Below, piece after piece: positions 44,975 to 53,917 of a stretch of 64,000 nt of DNA (position 1 is its first letter; each line of letters starts with the position of its first letter). The DNA is taken from the NCBI RefSeq assembly GCF_030297555.1, contig NZ_AP028136.1, forward strand, positions 434,001-498,000, given 5' to 3'. The stretch is from Polynucleobacter sp. HIN5 (lineage in GTDB: Bacteria > Pseudomonadota > Gammaproteobacteria > Burkholderiales > Burkholderiaceae). Below the pieces are notes generated by a model. It was given only the letters and a program-made list of their open reading frames with translations. It did no database searches and was not told where the DNA came from. The translations under genes were made by a program, and so were the position numbers.

Positions 44975-47503
44975 CTAAATCGTTTTATCGATGGTTTTTT
45001 CTTGACCGCCTGTCTCGATCAGCACCATCGGGCCTGTTGGCAGGCTTGCAGGCGCTTTAGGCTCTCGCGGCACGCGGGGCGCTGGGCTTTCTGCCTGAAT
45101 CTGGGTTTGAACTTCCGCCAATTTCGATTGATCTGTTCCCACCCAAACCATTCCCGCTCCTTGCACGACATCCTTTAATGGCTCTTCAGCTAAGGGTGTG
45201 AATGCTACTCTAGGTAGCTCAGGTAAAGGTGCTGCAGCAACCACTTCCAGGCTCGTTGCAGGTACAGTCATCGATTCAATTGTGGTTGGAGTCACTTTTT
45301 CATGTCGCTCCCTGCGCTGATTAGGACGGCGTCCTCCGGCAGATTCTCGGAAGGTGTTCACAATTCGAGTGAGCGGCATACTTGCTGAGCGACCGCCGAG
45401 CCCCATCGGAAAGCCCGGATTGGATTCAGAAGCCATTGCTGAGTTACTAGCGTCATTGCGCTCGGTTCGGTCGCCACGGTTGCGACCGCGACCTCGACGG
45501 TTACGTCCACGGCGGCGTTCGTCCCCAGCGCTTTCAGTCTCATCGGTGGCGCCTACCACTTGCGGTGCTGGGATAGTGGCTTCTACCTTCTCCTGAGTAT
45601 TTTGACGCTCACCCCGGTTACGGCCACGACCTTCTGAACGTGTTGGCCGATTCGCTGCAGCTTCGGTCGGCTCAGCAGTTTTCTCATTGCGATTGCGACC
45701 CCTGTTGCGGTTGCGATCACCATTGCGGCCACGATTTTCAGATCGGGGATTTGGTTTTGTCTCTGGGGCTGCCGTTGGAGCGCTTGAGGAAAAGAGTTTT
45801 TTAATGAACCCGAGGAAACCACCTGACTCTGGAGTGGAGGAACTAAGTTTGGAATCCCGAACCGGACGCTGTGATGCTGCGGGTGCTGGTTGACTCGGGG
45901 TGATCCCTTTCACTGCAGCCTCGGGGCGAGCACGCACTTCATCGTTCTTGCGACCAATGACTGCATCGGTTTCAAGCTCGCGTGCGGCCTCCTCCACCAT
46001 GACATAGCTCAGTTTTTGTTCATCTAGACGAGGGTCATCATGACGCAGACGTTCTAATTTGTAATGAGGGGTCTCCAGATGCTTATTAGGGATCATCAAA
46101 ATATGCACCTTAAAGCGCGTCTCAATCTTGATCACTTCAGCCCGCTTTTCATTGAGCAAGAAGGCAACCACCTCCACTGGCACCTGGCAGTGGATCGCGG
46201 CGGTATTCTCCTTCATGGCTTCTTCCTGAATAATTCTCAGGACTTGTAATGCAGAGGATTCGGTATCACGAATATGACCGGTTCCATTGCATCGTGGGCA
46301 AGTAACGTGACTGCCTTCTGATAGAGCTGGGCGCAAACGCTGACGCGAGAGCTCCATCAAACCAAACTTTGAAATCTTGCCCATTTGCACCCGTGCGCGA
46401 TCATGGCGCAAGGCATCGCGCAGACGATTTTCAACGTCCCGCTGACTCTTCGAGGACTCCATGTCAATGAAGTCAATCACGATTAGACCGCCAAGATCAC
46501 GCAGGCGCATTTGCCGTGCAATTTCATCGGCCGCCTCGAGATTGGTTCGGGTTGCCGTCTCTTCAATATCCGACCCACGCGTTGCGCGTGCGGAGTTCAC
46601 ATCGACCGATACCAAGGCCTCCGTATGATCGATGACGATCGCACCGCCAGAGGGTAGGGGAACCGTTCTGGAATAGGCGGTTTCAATTTGATGCTCAATT
46701 TGGAAGCGTGAGAAGAGAGGTACGTCATCTTGATAACGCTTCACCCGAGGCAAGTTATCCGGCATCACCACTGACATAAATGCCTGGGCTTGCTCATAAA
46801 TATCATCGGTATCAATCAAAATCTCGCCAATGTCAGGCTGGAAATAATCTCGTATGGCACGAATCACAAGACTCGACTCTAGGTAAATGAGTAAGGGTGC
46901 TGAGTTTGCTTTGGCTGCCTCATCAATGGCTTTCCATAATTGCATGAGGTAATTAAGGTCCCACTGCAACTCGGTGGCATCCCGACCGATTCCTGCGGTT
47001 CTAGCAATGATGCTCATTCCGTCGGGTACCTCAAGTTGCGCCATGGCTTCGCGTAACTCTTGCCGATCCTCACCTTCAATGCGGCGAGATACACCACCTC
47101 CGCGCGGATTGTTTGGCATTAATACTAAATAGCGACCTGCTAGGGAGATAAAGGAGGTTAGGGCGGCACCTTTTTGACCGCGCTCTTCTTTTTCAACCTG
47201 AACAATGATTTCTTGACCTTCTCTCAGTGCATCCTTGATCGACGCATTGCGGACATCAATACCATCCTTGAAGTAGGTTCTTGCAACTTCCTTAAAAGGT
47301 AAAAAACCGTGCCGCTCCTCGCCATAGTTGACGAAGCAGGCCTCTAAAGACGGCTCAATACGGGTGATGACCCCTTTATAAATATTGCCTTTGCGCTGTT
47401 CGCGGCCGGCAGTTTCAATATCGATATCGATTAATTTTTGACCATCAACGATGGCAACCCGCAACTCTTCCTGTTGCGTTGCATTGAATAACATGCGCTT
47501 CAT
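44975..47503 (-). CDS. rne: Ribonuclease E
   Basis: An 842-residue RNase E. N-terminal S1 domain (around 35-125), catalytic DNase I-like region with 'LIVIDFIDMESSKSQRDVE' and the second Asp downstream in 'DALRHDRARVQMGKISKFG', then the Zn-link 'CPRCNGTGHIRD'. From about residue 530 the sequence is disordered: an Arg/Gly/Asn-rich block (580-700) that should bind RNA, then a Pro-rich end. RNase E starts mRNA decay and processes rRNA and tRNA. AGGAGAG lies 4 bases before the ATG. A long structured leader precedes it. Confidence 0.96.
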   Translation of the reverse strand: MKRMLFNATQQEELRVAIVDGQKLIDIDIETAGREQRKGNIYKGVITRIEPSLEACFVNYGEERHGFLPFKEVARTYFKDGIDVRNASIKDALREGQEIIVQVEKEERGQKGAALTSFISLAGRYLVLMPNNPRGGGVSRRIEGEDRQELREAMAQLEVPDGMSIIARTAGIGRDATELQWDLNYLMQLWKAIDEAAKANSAPLLIYLESSLVIRAIRDYFQPDIGEILIDTDDIYEQAQAFMSVVMPDNLPRVKRYQDDVPLFSRFQIEHQIETAYSRTVPLPSGGAIVIDHTEALVSVDVNSARATRGSDIEETATRTNLEAADEIARQMRLRDLGGLIVIDFIDMESSKSQRDVENRLRDALRHDRARVQMGKISKFGLMELSRQRLRPALSEGSHVTCPRCNGTGHIRDTESSALQVLRIIQEEAMKENTAAIHCQVPVEVVAFLLNEKRAEVIKIETRFKVHILMIPNKHLETPHYKLERLRHDDPRLDEQKLSYVMVEEAARELETDAVIGRKNDEVRARPEAAVKGITPSQPAPAASQRPVRDSKLSSSTPESGGFLGFIKKLFSSSAPTAAPETKPNPRSENRGRNGDRNRNRGRNRNEKTAEPTEAAANRPTRSEGRGRNRGERQNTQEKVEATIPAPQVVGATDETESAGDERRRGRNRRGRGRNRGDRTERNDASNSAMASESNPGFPMGLGGRSASMPLTRIVNTFRESAGGRRPNQRRERHEKVTPTTIESMTVPATSLEVVAAAPLPELPRVAFTPLAEEPLKDVVQGAGMVWVGTDQSKLAEVQTQIQAESPAPRVPREPKAPASLPTGPMVLIETGGQEKTIDKTI

Positions 47504-47848
47504 AACACTCTCCTAAATGGGAGGCGGACTTGAGCGACACGAAGTGGATGACAAATAAGCTCTGAAGAAAATCCCCAGAGTGCTGGGGTGAGACAACAAA
47601 GTTCCTAAACAGGAAAAATACCAATTAAATTGGCTTAGGTCTCACATGAACGCTCGCCACAGAGATGTCCTTTAGTTCTCAATGTAGGCGCTCGTTTTAA
47701 AAACGGTCATCTGCTTTCGGGGGTCGCGGCAAATATCACGCCAACCCTTGCGCCTCATTAAAACGGGAGAGGGGCAACCCCGGGAGTCTATTCATGGGCG
47801 ACTCCAAGCTCCGGAATTCAAATTCTTAGTCATCAATGACTTAGAGCC
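47504..47848 (-). promoter_or_regulatory. Long structured leader upstream of rne
   Basis: About 345 bases without a gene. Read on the minus strand it holds several stems: GGAGTC...GACTCC and GGGG...CCCC near 47775-47806; a GTGAGAC/GTCTCAC pair (47645-47639 with 47594-47588) that closes a domain with two smaller hairpins, CCAATT-AATTGG (47621-47633) and TTCCT-AGGAA (47602-47615); and CCCCAG-CACT-CTGGGG (47588-47573) followed by ATTTTC. The rne 5' UTR of E. coli folds into stem-loops that RNase E binds to limit its own synthesis; a similar feedback role is likely. The divergent rluC promoter must also lie at its right end. Confidence 0.55.
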
Positions 47849-47890
47849 TTGATTATAGGACACAAAACGGTCGACAATGGGAATATTCCA

Positions 47891-48946
47891 ATGAATAAAT
47901 CGATAAAGCCCCCCTCAAAACCACGTATTTCGAGCAAGGATGCCCCTAAAACTAAGGTTTTGGCAGCTGTTTTGGAAACCGTGGGACCGGATTTTGCCGG
48001 TCAGCGACTGGATAATTATTTATTAAGGTGGGCTAAAGGGGTTCCAAAAAGCCATATTTACCGAATTATTCGCTCAGGCGAGGTGCGGATTAACAAAAAG
48101 AGGGCATTGCCAAGCTCTCGCCTGGTTGAGGGCGATGTGGTTCGCTTACCTCCAACCCGATTGGCTGAGCCTAAGAAATTGGATCAAGTGATCTCGGAAG
48201 CTCAGGCTAAAACCCTGGCAACGGATATCCCTATTTTGTTTGAGGATGAATATTTGTTGGTAATTGATAAACCCTCTGGACTGGCGGTCCATGGGGGTTC
48301 GGGTGTGCAGTTGGGGGCGATTGAGTTATTTCGTAAGGCGAGACCAGAGAATGCATTTTTGGAGCTGGTTCATCGCTTAGATCGAGACACTTCCGGAATC
48401 CTGATCATGGCAAAAAAGCGCAGCGCACTTCTGGAAATGCATCGGCAGATTCGGGAGGGCTTAACTGATAAGCGTTATCGCTTAATTGCTCATGGAGCGA
48501 TGGATGCAATCAGTGGCACGAAGCAGTTAAAGTTCCCTCTGCTGAAATATCTTCTAGAGAACGGTGAGCGTCGGGTTCGGGTGGACCCAAAAGGACAAGC
48601 AAGTCACACCAACATTCGGGTTACTGAGCTCTTTCAATCTGATGACGCGAGCTTTACATTGGTTGAGGCGCAGTTAAAAACTGGGCGCACCCATCAAATT
48701 CGGGTGCATTTGCAAAAAATCGGACACCCAATCTTGGGAGATGATAAATATGGATTGGAAGCTGGCGACAGGGAGTTGAAAGTTAAGCAACTTTTTCTCC
48801 ATGCGCATCTTGCGGTCTTTTCGCATCCTAAAACTTTGGAGAAAATGCGTATTGAAGCCGATCTGCCAAAACGGTTTCATGATTTTCTCGCACAATGGGA
48901 CAGCCGTTTCTTGGCTAAAACGCTACAACCGAAAGAGATCGATTGA
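47891..48946 (+). CDS. rluC: 23S rRNA pseudouridine synthase RluC
   Basis: A 351-residue RluA-family enzyme. The S4 domain ('QRLDNYLLRWAKGVPKSHIYRIIRSGEVRINKKR') lies near 36-75, and the catalytic Asp is in 'VHRLDRDTSGILIMAKK'. It makes pseudouridines at 955, 2504 and 2580 (E. coli numbers) in 23S rRNA. It sits head-to-head with rne, the conserved order. A TTG at 47849 would add 14 residues; ATG 47891 is preferred. Its stop overlaps the next start (TTGA). Confidence 0.93.
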   Translation: MNKSIKPPSKPRISSKDAPKTKVLAAVLETVGPDFAGQRLDNYLLRWAKGVPKSHIYRIIRSGEVRINKKRALPSSRLVEGDVVRLPPTRLAEPKKLDQVISEAQAKTLATDIPILFEDEYLLVIDKPSGLAVHGGSGVQLGAIELFRKARPENAFLELVHRLDRDTSGILIMAKKRSALLEMHRQIREGLTDKRYRLIAHGAMDAISGTKQLKFPLLKYLLENGERRVRVDPKGQASHTNIRVTELFQSDDASFTLVEAQLKTGRTHQIRVHLQKIGHPILGDDKYGLEAGDRELKVKQLFLHAHLAVFSHPKTLEKMRIEADLPKRFHDFLAQWDSRFLAKTLQPKEID

Positions 48947-49650
48947 AGACAAACGAACGTCGTTATGAGTTAATCGTGTGGGACTGGGATGGCACGATTA
49001 TGGATTCCACGCCAACGATTGTTCAGTGCATTCAACAAGCCTGCCGAGACCTTGATTTTCCGGTACCCGAGGATTCGATTGCGAGCTATGTGATTGGTTT
49101 AGGTATTCATGATTCACTGCGACGTGTCGTGCCAACCATCGACCCTAAGCATTTTCCAACGCTCGTGGATCGCTTTCGCTATCACTATTTAGCAAAAGAT
49201 CATGAGCTGCATCTTTTTGCGGGTATGCGAGACTTGCTTGAGAGCTTAAAGACCCAGGGCTTTATGTTGGGGGTGGCAACCGGTAAGCCTAGACGCGGGC
49301 TCGATCGATCCTTGCGTCATCATCAGTTAGAACATCTATTTCATGACACACGAACTGCGGATGAGTCCTTCGCCAAACCTCACCCAGGCATGTTGATGGA
49401 CTTATCGGATCGTCTTCAAGTTCCAGTGCGCAAGATGCTGATGATTGGGGATACAACGCACGATCTTCAGATGGCCCAAGCGGCCGGAGTTGATGCAATC
49501 GCAGTCACTTATGGCGCCCACCCAGCCGATGCCTTGCGGTCTGCAAATTCTTTGGCTTGCTTTGATAATGTAGAGGTTTTAGGAAACTGGTTGATGCAGA
49601 ATTTGCATCAACCATCCCGAGATCCTACCGAATTCAGTAAAGCGAGCTAA
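48943..49650 (+). CDS. HAD-IA family phosphatase
   Basis: A 235-residue HAD hydrolase: 'WDWDGTIMDSTPTI' near 10-23 (note WDWDGT in place of FDLDGT), 'GVATGKPRRGLDRSL', 'FAKPHPGML' and 'MLMIGDTTHDLQMAQAAG'. The cap is of the Gph type. A phosphoglycolate-type or other small phosphatase role is likely; the true gph candidate is at 5614. The start is TTG at 48943, overlapping the rluC stop, with GAAAGAG upstream. Confidence 0.82.
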   Translation: MKTNERRYELIVWDWDGTIMDSTPTIVQCIQQACRDLDFPVPEDSIASYVIGLGIHDSLRRVVPTIDPKHFPTLVDRFRYHYLAKDHELHLFAGMRDLLESLKTQGFMLGVATGKPRRGLDRSLRHHQLEHLFHDTRTADESFAKPHPGMLMDLSDRLQVPVRKMLMIGDTTHDLQMAQAAGVDAIAVTYGAHPADALRSANSLACFDNVEVLGNWLMQNLHQPSRDPTEFSKAS

Positions 49651-49654
49651 GTGT

Positions 49655-50614
49655 ATGAATCAAAACCCCGAGTCATCCAATTCAAACGCGCAGTGGGAGC
49701 GCAGTGCCCTCGAGCATTTATTGCTTGAGAACTTAAAAGAAAATCGCAAGGCAAGACGTTGGCGAGCCATTCTGCGTATCTTGACCTTGGTTGTTTTGGT
49801 GGGCCTTGTTACACAAATCTTTGATATTGGCTTGCCGGGTGGCGGGGGCAGTGGCAAACATACCGCACTCGTAAGTATTGAAGGTGAGATCTCACCCAAT
49901 TCGGTTGCAAATGCATTGGATATTAATTCAGCATTGAGCGCCGCATTTGAAAGTAAAGAGGCTGCTGGGGTAGTACTGCGAATCAATAGTCCGGGTGGCT
50001 CTCCTGTTCAAGCTGGCATGATTAATGACGAGATCAAACGTTTGCGCGGCCTGTATCCCGACAAACCTTTTTATGTCGTGGTCGAAGATGTTTGTGCTTC
50101 CGGTGGCTACTATGTGGCGGTGGCCGGAGACAAGATTTTGGTGGATAAAGCCAGCATTGTTGGCTCGATTGGGGTCGTCATGGGCGGCTTTGGATTTACA
50201 GGGCTCATGGATAAGATGGGTATCTCGCGACGCTTGATTACAGCGGGGTCGGATAAGGGTATGCTCGATCCATTCTCCAAAGAAAATCCCAAGCAGGTCG
50301 AGATGGTTAAAAAAATGCTCGATGAAATCCATCAGCAATTTATTACTGTCGTGAAAGAGGGTCGTGGTGAGCGCTTAAAGCATGATCCGGATATTTTTTC
50401 GGGTCGCGTATGGAATGGCGAACAGGCAGTGCAGTTGGGATTGGTTGATGGCTATGGCACGGTTGATTCTGTTGCACGCGATCTTTTAAAAACACCCGAT
50501 GTGGTGGAGTACACCCTAAAAGAGAATTTTGCTGAGCGTGTCGCGAAGCGCTTTGGAGCCGAGACTGGCGCCGCAATTAGTAAATCCTTATCGCGAAGCG
50601 CGGAGATGCGGTAA
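49655..50614 (+). CDS. S49-family signal peptide peptidase (SppA-like)
   Basis: A 319-residue protein with one transmembrane helix (about 40-60) and a single S49 protease domain. The Ser nucleophile is in 'EDVCASGGYYVAVAGD' and the Lys base is expected in the C-terminal half after 'VGSIGVVMGGFGF', in the 'ITAGSDKGMLDPF' region. Oxyanion segment 'RINSPGGSPVQAG'. Half the length of E. coli SppA, so it acts as an oligomer like SohB or SppA of Bacillus. It degrades signal peptides and membrane fragments. It starts 4 bases after the HAD gene. Confidence 0.9.
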   Translation: MNQNPESSNSNAQWERSALEHLLLENLKENRKARRWRAILRILTLVVLVGLVTQIFDIGLPGGGGSGKHTALVSIEGEISPNSVANALDINSALSAAFESKEAAGVVLRINSPGGSPVQAGMINDEIKRLRGLYPDKPFYVVVEDVCASGGYYVAVAGDKILVDKASIVGSIGVVMGGFGFTGLMDKMGISRRLITAGSDKGMLDPFSKENPKQVEMVKKMLDEIHQQFITVVKEGRGERLKHDPDIFSGRVWNGEQAVQLGLVDGYGTVDSVARDLLKTPDVVEYTLKENFAERVAKRFGAETGAAISKSLSRSAEMR

Positions 50615-50616
50615 AA

Positions 50617-51381
50617 CTAAGCCAGCATCAGAAAAATAGCAGGCTTATTTTTGATGAGATCGGAAAGTGCTTCGGGTTTGGTATAGCGCTTGCGCCAAGA
50701 ATCAATTGAACCTGTCCACACCCACTCACTATTTAGTGTTAAATCGATCGCTACACAGAGTCGCGTTTGGTGAGATAGTGAGCTCAAGCAGCTTTGCAGC
50801 ATTGCGGTATTTCGATAGGGAGTTTCAATCCAAATTTGGGTCTCGCGGCGCTGCCTAGAGGCCCCCTCTAACTCCTTGAGTTTTTTTGAACGCTCTGCAG
50901 CTTCGACAGGAAGATATCCATTGAATTGAAAGAACTGACCATTAAGACCGCTTGCCATCAGTCCGAGCAAGATCGAGCTGGGGCCGACTAAGGGCTTCAC
51001 TTTGGCCCCCCACTGATGTGCGACTTGGACAATCTCTGCGCCCGGATCAGCAACGCCCGGAACGCCTGCTTCTGATAATAGGCCCACATCGTGCCCGGCT
51101 TGAATGGGGGCAAGCAATTCCTCCGGTTTGAGACTTGAGCCATGTTTGCGGCCTGGACCGCGCCACTCTTGCATCACCATCTCTTGTAATGAATGATGGA
51201 GTGGTTCGATTTCATGAACGGCGTTCAAAAACGCACGACTCGTTTTGGCGTCTTCCACAATCCAATATTTAATTTTGGCAATCAGTCGAAGGTTCTCGGC
51301 TGGTATGACGTGATGGAGTTGCGCAGCTCGGTTTTCACTACCTAATGTATTGGGTACCAAATATAAGTTACCAATTTGCAT
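50617..51381 (-). CDS. RsmI-like SAM-dependent methyltransferase (tetrapyrrole methylase fold)
   Basis: A 254-residue protein. 'IGNLYLVPNTLG' at the start and 'VGLLSEAGVPGVADPGAEIV' with 'VKPLVGPSSILLGLMASGL' are the tetrapyrrole methylase motifs of COG0313. Compared with RsmI the first 80 residues have diverged strongly: 'IVEDAKTSRAFL' replaces the usual A-E-D-T-R-x-x-x-x-L motif. So it is an RsmI paralogue rather than RsmI itself, and the substrate is unknown. It starts 2 bases after yceF ends, on the same strand; ATG 51381 is chosen over the frame to 51426 that would overlap yceF. Confidence 0.75.
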   Translation of the reverse strand: MQIGNLYLVPNTLGSENRAAQLHHVIPAENLRLIAKIKYWIVEDAKTSRAFLNAVHEIEPLHHSLQEMVMQEWRGPGRKHGSSLKPEELLAPIQAGHDVGLLSEAGVPGVADPGAEIVQVAHQWGAKVKPLVGPSSILLGLMASGLNGQFFQFNGYLPVEAAERSKKLKELEGASRQRRETQIWIETPYRNTAMLQSCLSSLSHQTRLCVAIDLTLNSEWVWTGSIDSWRKRYTKPEALSDLIKNKPAIFLMLA

Positions 51382-51382
51382 G

Positions 51383-51982
51383 CTATTGAGAGTCTTGAGT
51401 CGCAGGCAGAGAAATTCCCGCTTCAAGAAATAGGCTTGTCAAGGCAATTAACGGTAAACCAATCAGTGCTGTTGGATCTTCGCTCTCAATTTTTTCGAGA
51501 AGAATAATTCCCATCCCCTCTGATTTAGCGCTACCAGCGCAATCATAGGGTTTCTCTAGGTGGAGGTATTGATCCAAAACCTGCTCGGGTAGATTACGAA
51601 ATTGAACAGTCGTCGGGACATGGATTGTTTTGCAAAAACTTTGACCGATAAGGCAAAGCGATGTATGAAAAACAACTGCTTGACCCTGCATTTGTTTGAG
51701 TTGAGCTAAAGCGGCGGCGTGTGTTCCGGGCTTGCCAATCATGTGACCATTTAAATCAGCGCTTTGATCGGAGCCAATCACCCAAGTGTTCGGGTGCAAA
51801 GATGCGATCGCCTTCGCTTTTGCTTGTGCTAACCGAAGCGTGAGATTTTTGGGAGTCTCGCTGGGTAGGGGGGATTCATCTAGGTTAGGTGCAATCGCTA
51901 CAAATGGCATCCCAAGTCGTTCAAGCAGCTGCTGTCGATAGGGTGAGCTTGAGGCAAGAATCAGGATGGGGGCGGACGGCAT
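51383..51982 (-). CDS. Maf-like nucleotide pyrophosphatase (YceF type)
   Basis: A 199-residue Maf-fold protein: 'LILASSSPYRQQLLERLGMPF' near 6-26, 'VIGSDQSADLNG' and 'CAGSAKSEGMGI'. The closest branch is YceF, which hydrolyses m7GTP, rather than the dTTP/UTP-specific YhdE. The yceF-yceD-rpmF-plsX-fab neighbourhood is conserved in proteobacteria and supports this. It is divergent from yceD, starts 14 bases apart. Confidence 0.88.
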   Translation of the reverse strand: MPSAPILILASSSPYRQQLLERLGMPFVAIAPNLDESPLPSETPKNLTLRLAQAKAKAIASLHPNTWVIGSDQSADLNGHMIGKPGTHAAALAQLKQMQGQAVVFHTSLCLIGQSFCKTIHVPTTVQFRNLPEQVLDQYLHLEKPYDCAGSAKSEGMGIILLEKIESEDPTALIGLPLIALTSLFLEAGISLPATQDSQ

Positions 51983-51996
51983 GAATGAGTAATTGA

Positions 51997-52581
51997 ATGA
52001 TGTTTGATAATGTCAATGGTTTGAATGAATTACAAATTGTCGATCGGATGACACAGAACTCGCTTTACCCAATTCAATCGTTAGAAATCAACCCCAGTTC
52101 CTTGCATAGAGTTGATATGTTAGCGCCTGTCTCTTACCAAGGCGAGGGATTTATCGGGCTTGCCGATTTTCCAAGACTTTTAGCAGAATCAGCCTCTGTA
52201 AGCCCAGGCGATGGATTTGATTGCCAAATTTTAGGTTGGCATCGCGATGATCGGCCGTGCATGGAGATAAAGATTCGGGGGCGGATGGCGATTGCCTGTC
52301 AACGGTGCTTAGACCCCATGGCATTGGAGTTGGAAATACACAAGACCTACGTTTTTCTAAGAACGGAAGTAGAGGCGGATCAGTTCCCCATGGATCGAGA
52401 TGACGAGGAGGCAATGGTCGCCTCAACCCACTTTAATTTGCTTGAAGCCATCGAAGACGAAATCTTGCTAGCACTGCCTCACGCCCCCAAACACCCGGTC
52501 GGCCAGTGTCAATTGCGGCGGGTAGGGGCCGACTTGGAAAAGCCTAATCCCTTTAAGGTACTGAAAAACCTCAAGAAATAG
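51997..52581 (+). CDS. yceD: YceD/DUF177 family protein
   Basis: A 194-residue protein. 'IACQRCLDPMALELEI' has the conserved C-x-x-C pair, 'LLEAIEDEILLALPHAPKH' and the C-terminal 'KPNPFKVLKNLKK' match the YceD end. YceD is required for normal 23S rRNA levels and is usually co-transcribed with rpmF. The N-terminus is uncertain: ATGs at 51997 and 52000 or an internal ATG at 52048 (MTQNSLYPI) that aligns better with E. coli YceD. Confidence 0.88.
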   Translation: MMFDNVNGLNELQIVDRMTQNSLYPIQSLEINPSSLHRVDMLAPVSYQGEGFIGLADFPRLLAESASVSPGDGFDCQILGWHRDDRPCMEIKIRGRMAIACQRCLDPMALELEIHKTYVFLRTEVEADQFPMDRDDEEAMVASTHFNLLEAIEDEILLALPHAPKHPVGQCQLRRVGADLEKPNPFKVLKNLKK

Positions 52582-52625
52582 CCATCATTTTGCTGGCGAA
52601 TGCGGGTTTTTACCACTTTCTATGC

Positions 52626-52631
52626 TAGAAT
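52626..52631 (+). promoter_or_regulatory. Probable extended -10 box of rpmF
   Basis: TATGCTAGAATTGCG: TAGAAT with a TG one base upstream, 24 bases before the rpmF ATG. TTAGGAG gives the ribosome binding site. -35 is weak, as usual for extended -10 promoters. Confidence 0.5.
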
Positions 52632-52654
52632 TGCGCCTTGCTTAGGAGTTCATT

Positions 52655-52834
52655 ATGGCCGTCCAACAGAATAAAAAATCCCCTTCGAAACGTGGCATGC
52701 ATCGTGCGCACGACTTTTTGACTGCACCAGCGATTGCAGTAGAGTCCACTACTGGTGAGGCCCATTTGCGCCACCACGTATCCCCTAATGGCTACTACCG
52801 TGGTCGTAAAGTCGTTAAAACAAAGAACGACTAA
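52655..52834 (+). CDS. rpmF: 50S ribosomal protein L32
   Basis: A 59-residue protein starting [20 protein letters not shown] and ending [14 protein letters not shown], the L32 pattern. The zinc Cys pairs of some L32 proteins are absent (no Cys at all), the C- form typical of proteobacteria. AGGAG is 7 bases before the ATG. A terminator follows, then plsX; rpmF-plsX order is conserved. Confidence 0.97.
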   Translation: MAVQQNKKSPSKRGMHRAHDFLTAPAIAVESTTGEAHLRHHVSPNGYYRGRKVVKTKND

Positions 52835-52852
52835 TTCCTCATTGTTTGATCG

Positions 52853-52874
52853 AAGCGGCTCAGGCCGCTTTTTT
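52853..52874 (+). terminator. Terminator after rpmF
   Basis: AAGCGGC, TCAG, GCCGCTT followed by TTTT. Perfect 7-bp stem with a T-tract, 18 bases after the stop. plsX starts 33 bases later, so it is either partial or plsX has its own promoter. Confidence 0.8.
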
Positions 52875-52906
52875 CATAAACACAATCGACGTTTTATACA
52901 CATCCA

Positions 52907-53917
52907 ATGAGTATCACTCTGGCAGTTGATGCTATGGGCGGGGATTTTGGGGTGGAAGTGACCATCCCAGCCTGCTGCGATTTTCTGCAAGATCATCCTG
53001 ACGCTAAGATTGTTGCAACTGGCGACGCCCAAGCGATTGAGCAGTCGGTTCGCAAATCCAATCCAAACTTACTAGATCGCTTCCAGATTCTCGGTGCCTC
53101 TGAAATTGTCTTGATGGACGACCCCATTGAAGTTGCTTTGCGTCGCAAGAAAGACTCATCCATGCGCGTCGCTATTGAGCAGGTGCGTGATGGCAAGGCA
53201 GATGCCGTCATTTCTGCGGGCAATACGGGCGCATTGATGGCAATCTCCCGCTATATCTTAAAAACCTTGGATGGGATTGATCGACCGGCAATTGCAACTG
53301 CGATACCGAATGAGTTGGGAAGGGGTACTACTGTGCTTGATCTGGGTGCAAATGCCGATTGTGAGCCAATCCACCTTTTACAATTTGCGCAAATGGCTGA
53401 TGTGATGTTGCGGGTGGTGAATGGCAACCCCCAGCCTTCTGTTGGCTTACTGAACATTGGCGAAGAGGTCATTAAGGGTAATGAGGTGGTCAAACAAACT
53501 GCGGAACTATTGCGCCAAAGCCAATTGCATTTTTATGGCAACGTCGAAGGTAATGATATCTTCAAGGGAACCACGGATATTGTGGTTTGCGATGGCTTCG
53601 TTGGCAATGTTGTTTTAAAAGCGAGCGAAGGCTTGGCGAAAATGATGAGTGGCATGATCCGCGAAGAATTTAATCGATCCTTACTAACTAAATTAATGGG
53701 CCTAGCTGCTCTATTGCCATTGAAAAGAGTGCGCCAACGGGTGGATCATCGGCGCTACAACGGCGCAGTTCTATTGGGTCTCAAGGGTTGCGTGATCAAA
53801 AGCCATGGTTCTGCCGATCGTTTTGCTTTTAAGGTCTCGCTTGAGCGTGCATACGATGCCGCCAAGAATCGGATGGTCGAGAAAATTGCTGAGTCATTTA
53901 CATTGAGGTCCGCATGA
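52907..53917 (+). CDS. plsX: Phosphate acyltransferase PlsX
   Basis: A 336-residue PlsX: '[19 protein letters not shown]' N-terminus, '[20 protein letters not shown]', '[32 protein letters not shown]'. It converts acyl-ACP to acyl-phosphate for PlsY in phospholipid synthesis, at the membrane periphery. Its stop overlaps fabH by 4 bases (ATGA). Confidence 0.97.
   Translation: MSITLAVDAMGGDFGVEVTIPACCDFLQDHPDAKIVATGDAQAIEQSVRKSNPNLLDRFQILGASEIVLMDDPIEVALRRKKDSSMRVAIEQVRDGKADAVISAGNTGALMAISRYILKTLDGIDRPAIATAIPNELGRGTTVLDLGANADCEPIHLLQFAQMADVMLRVVNGNPQPSVGLLNIGEEVIKGNEVVKQTAELLRQSQLHFYGNVEGNDIFKGTTDIVVCDGFVGNVVLKASEGLAKMMSGMIREEFNRSLLTKLMGLAALLPLKRVRQRVDHRRYNGAVLLGLKGCVIKSHGSADRFAFKVSLERAYDAAKNRMVEKIAESFTLRSA

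Noticed and set aside
47849-47890. TTG start adding 14 residues to RluC
   Set aside because: ATG at 47891 is available and the added residues are not part of the S4 domain.
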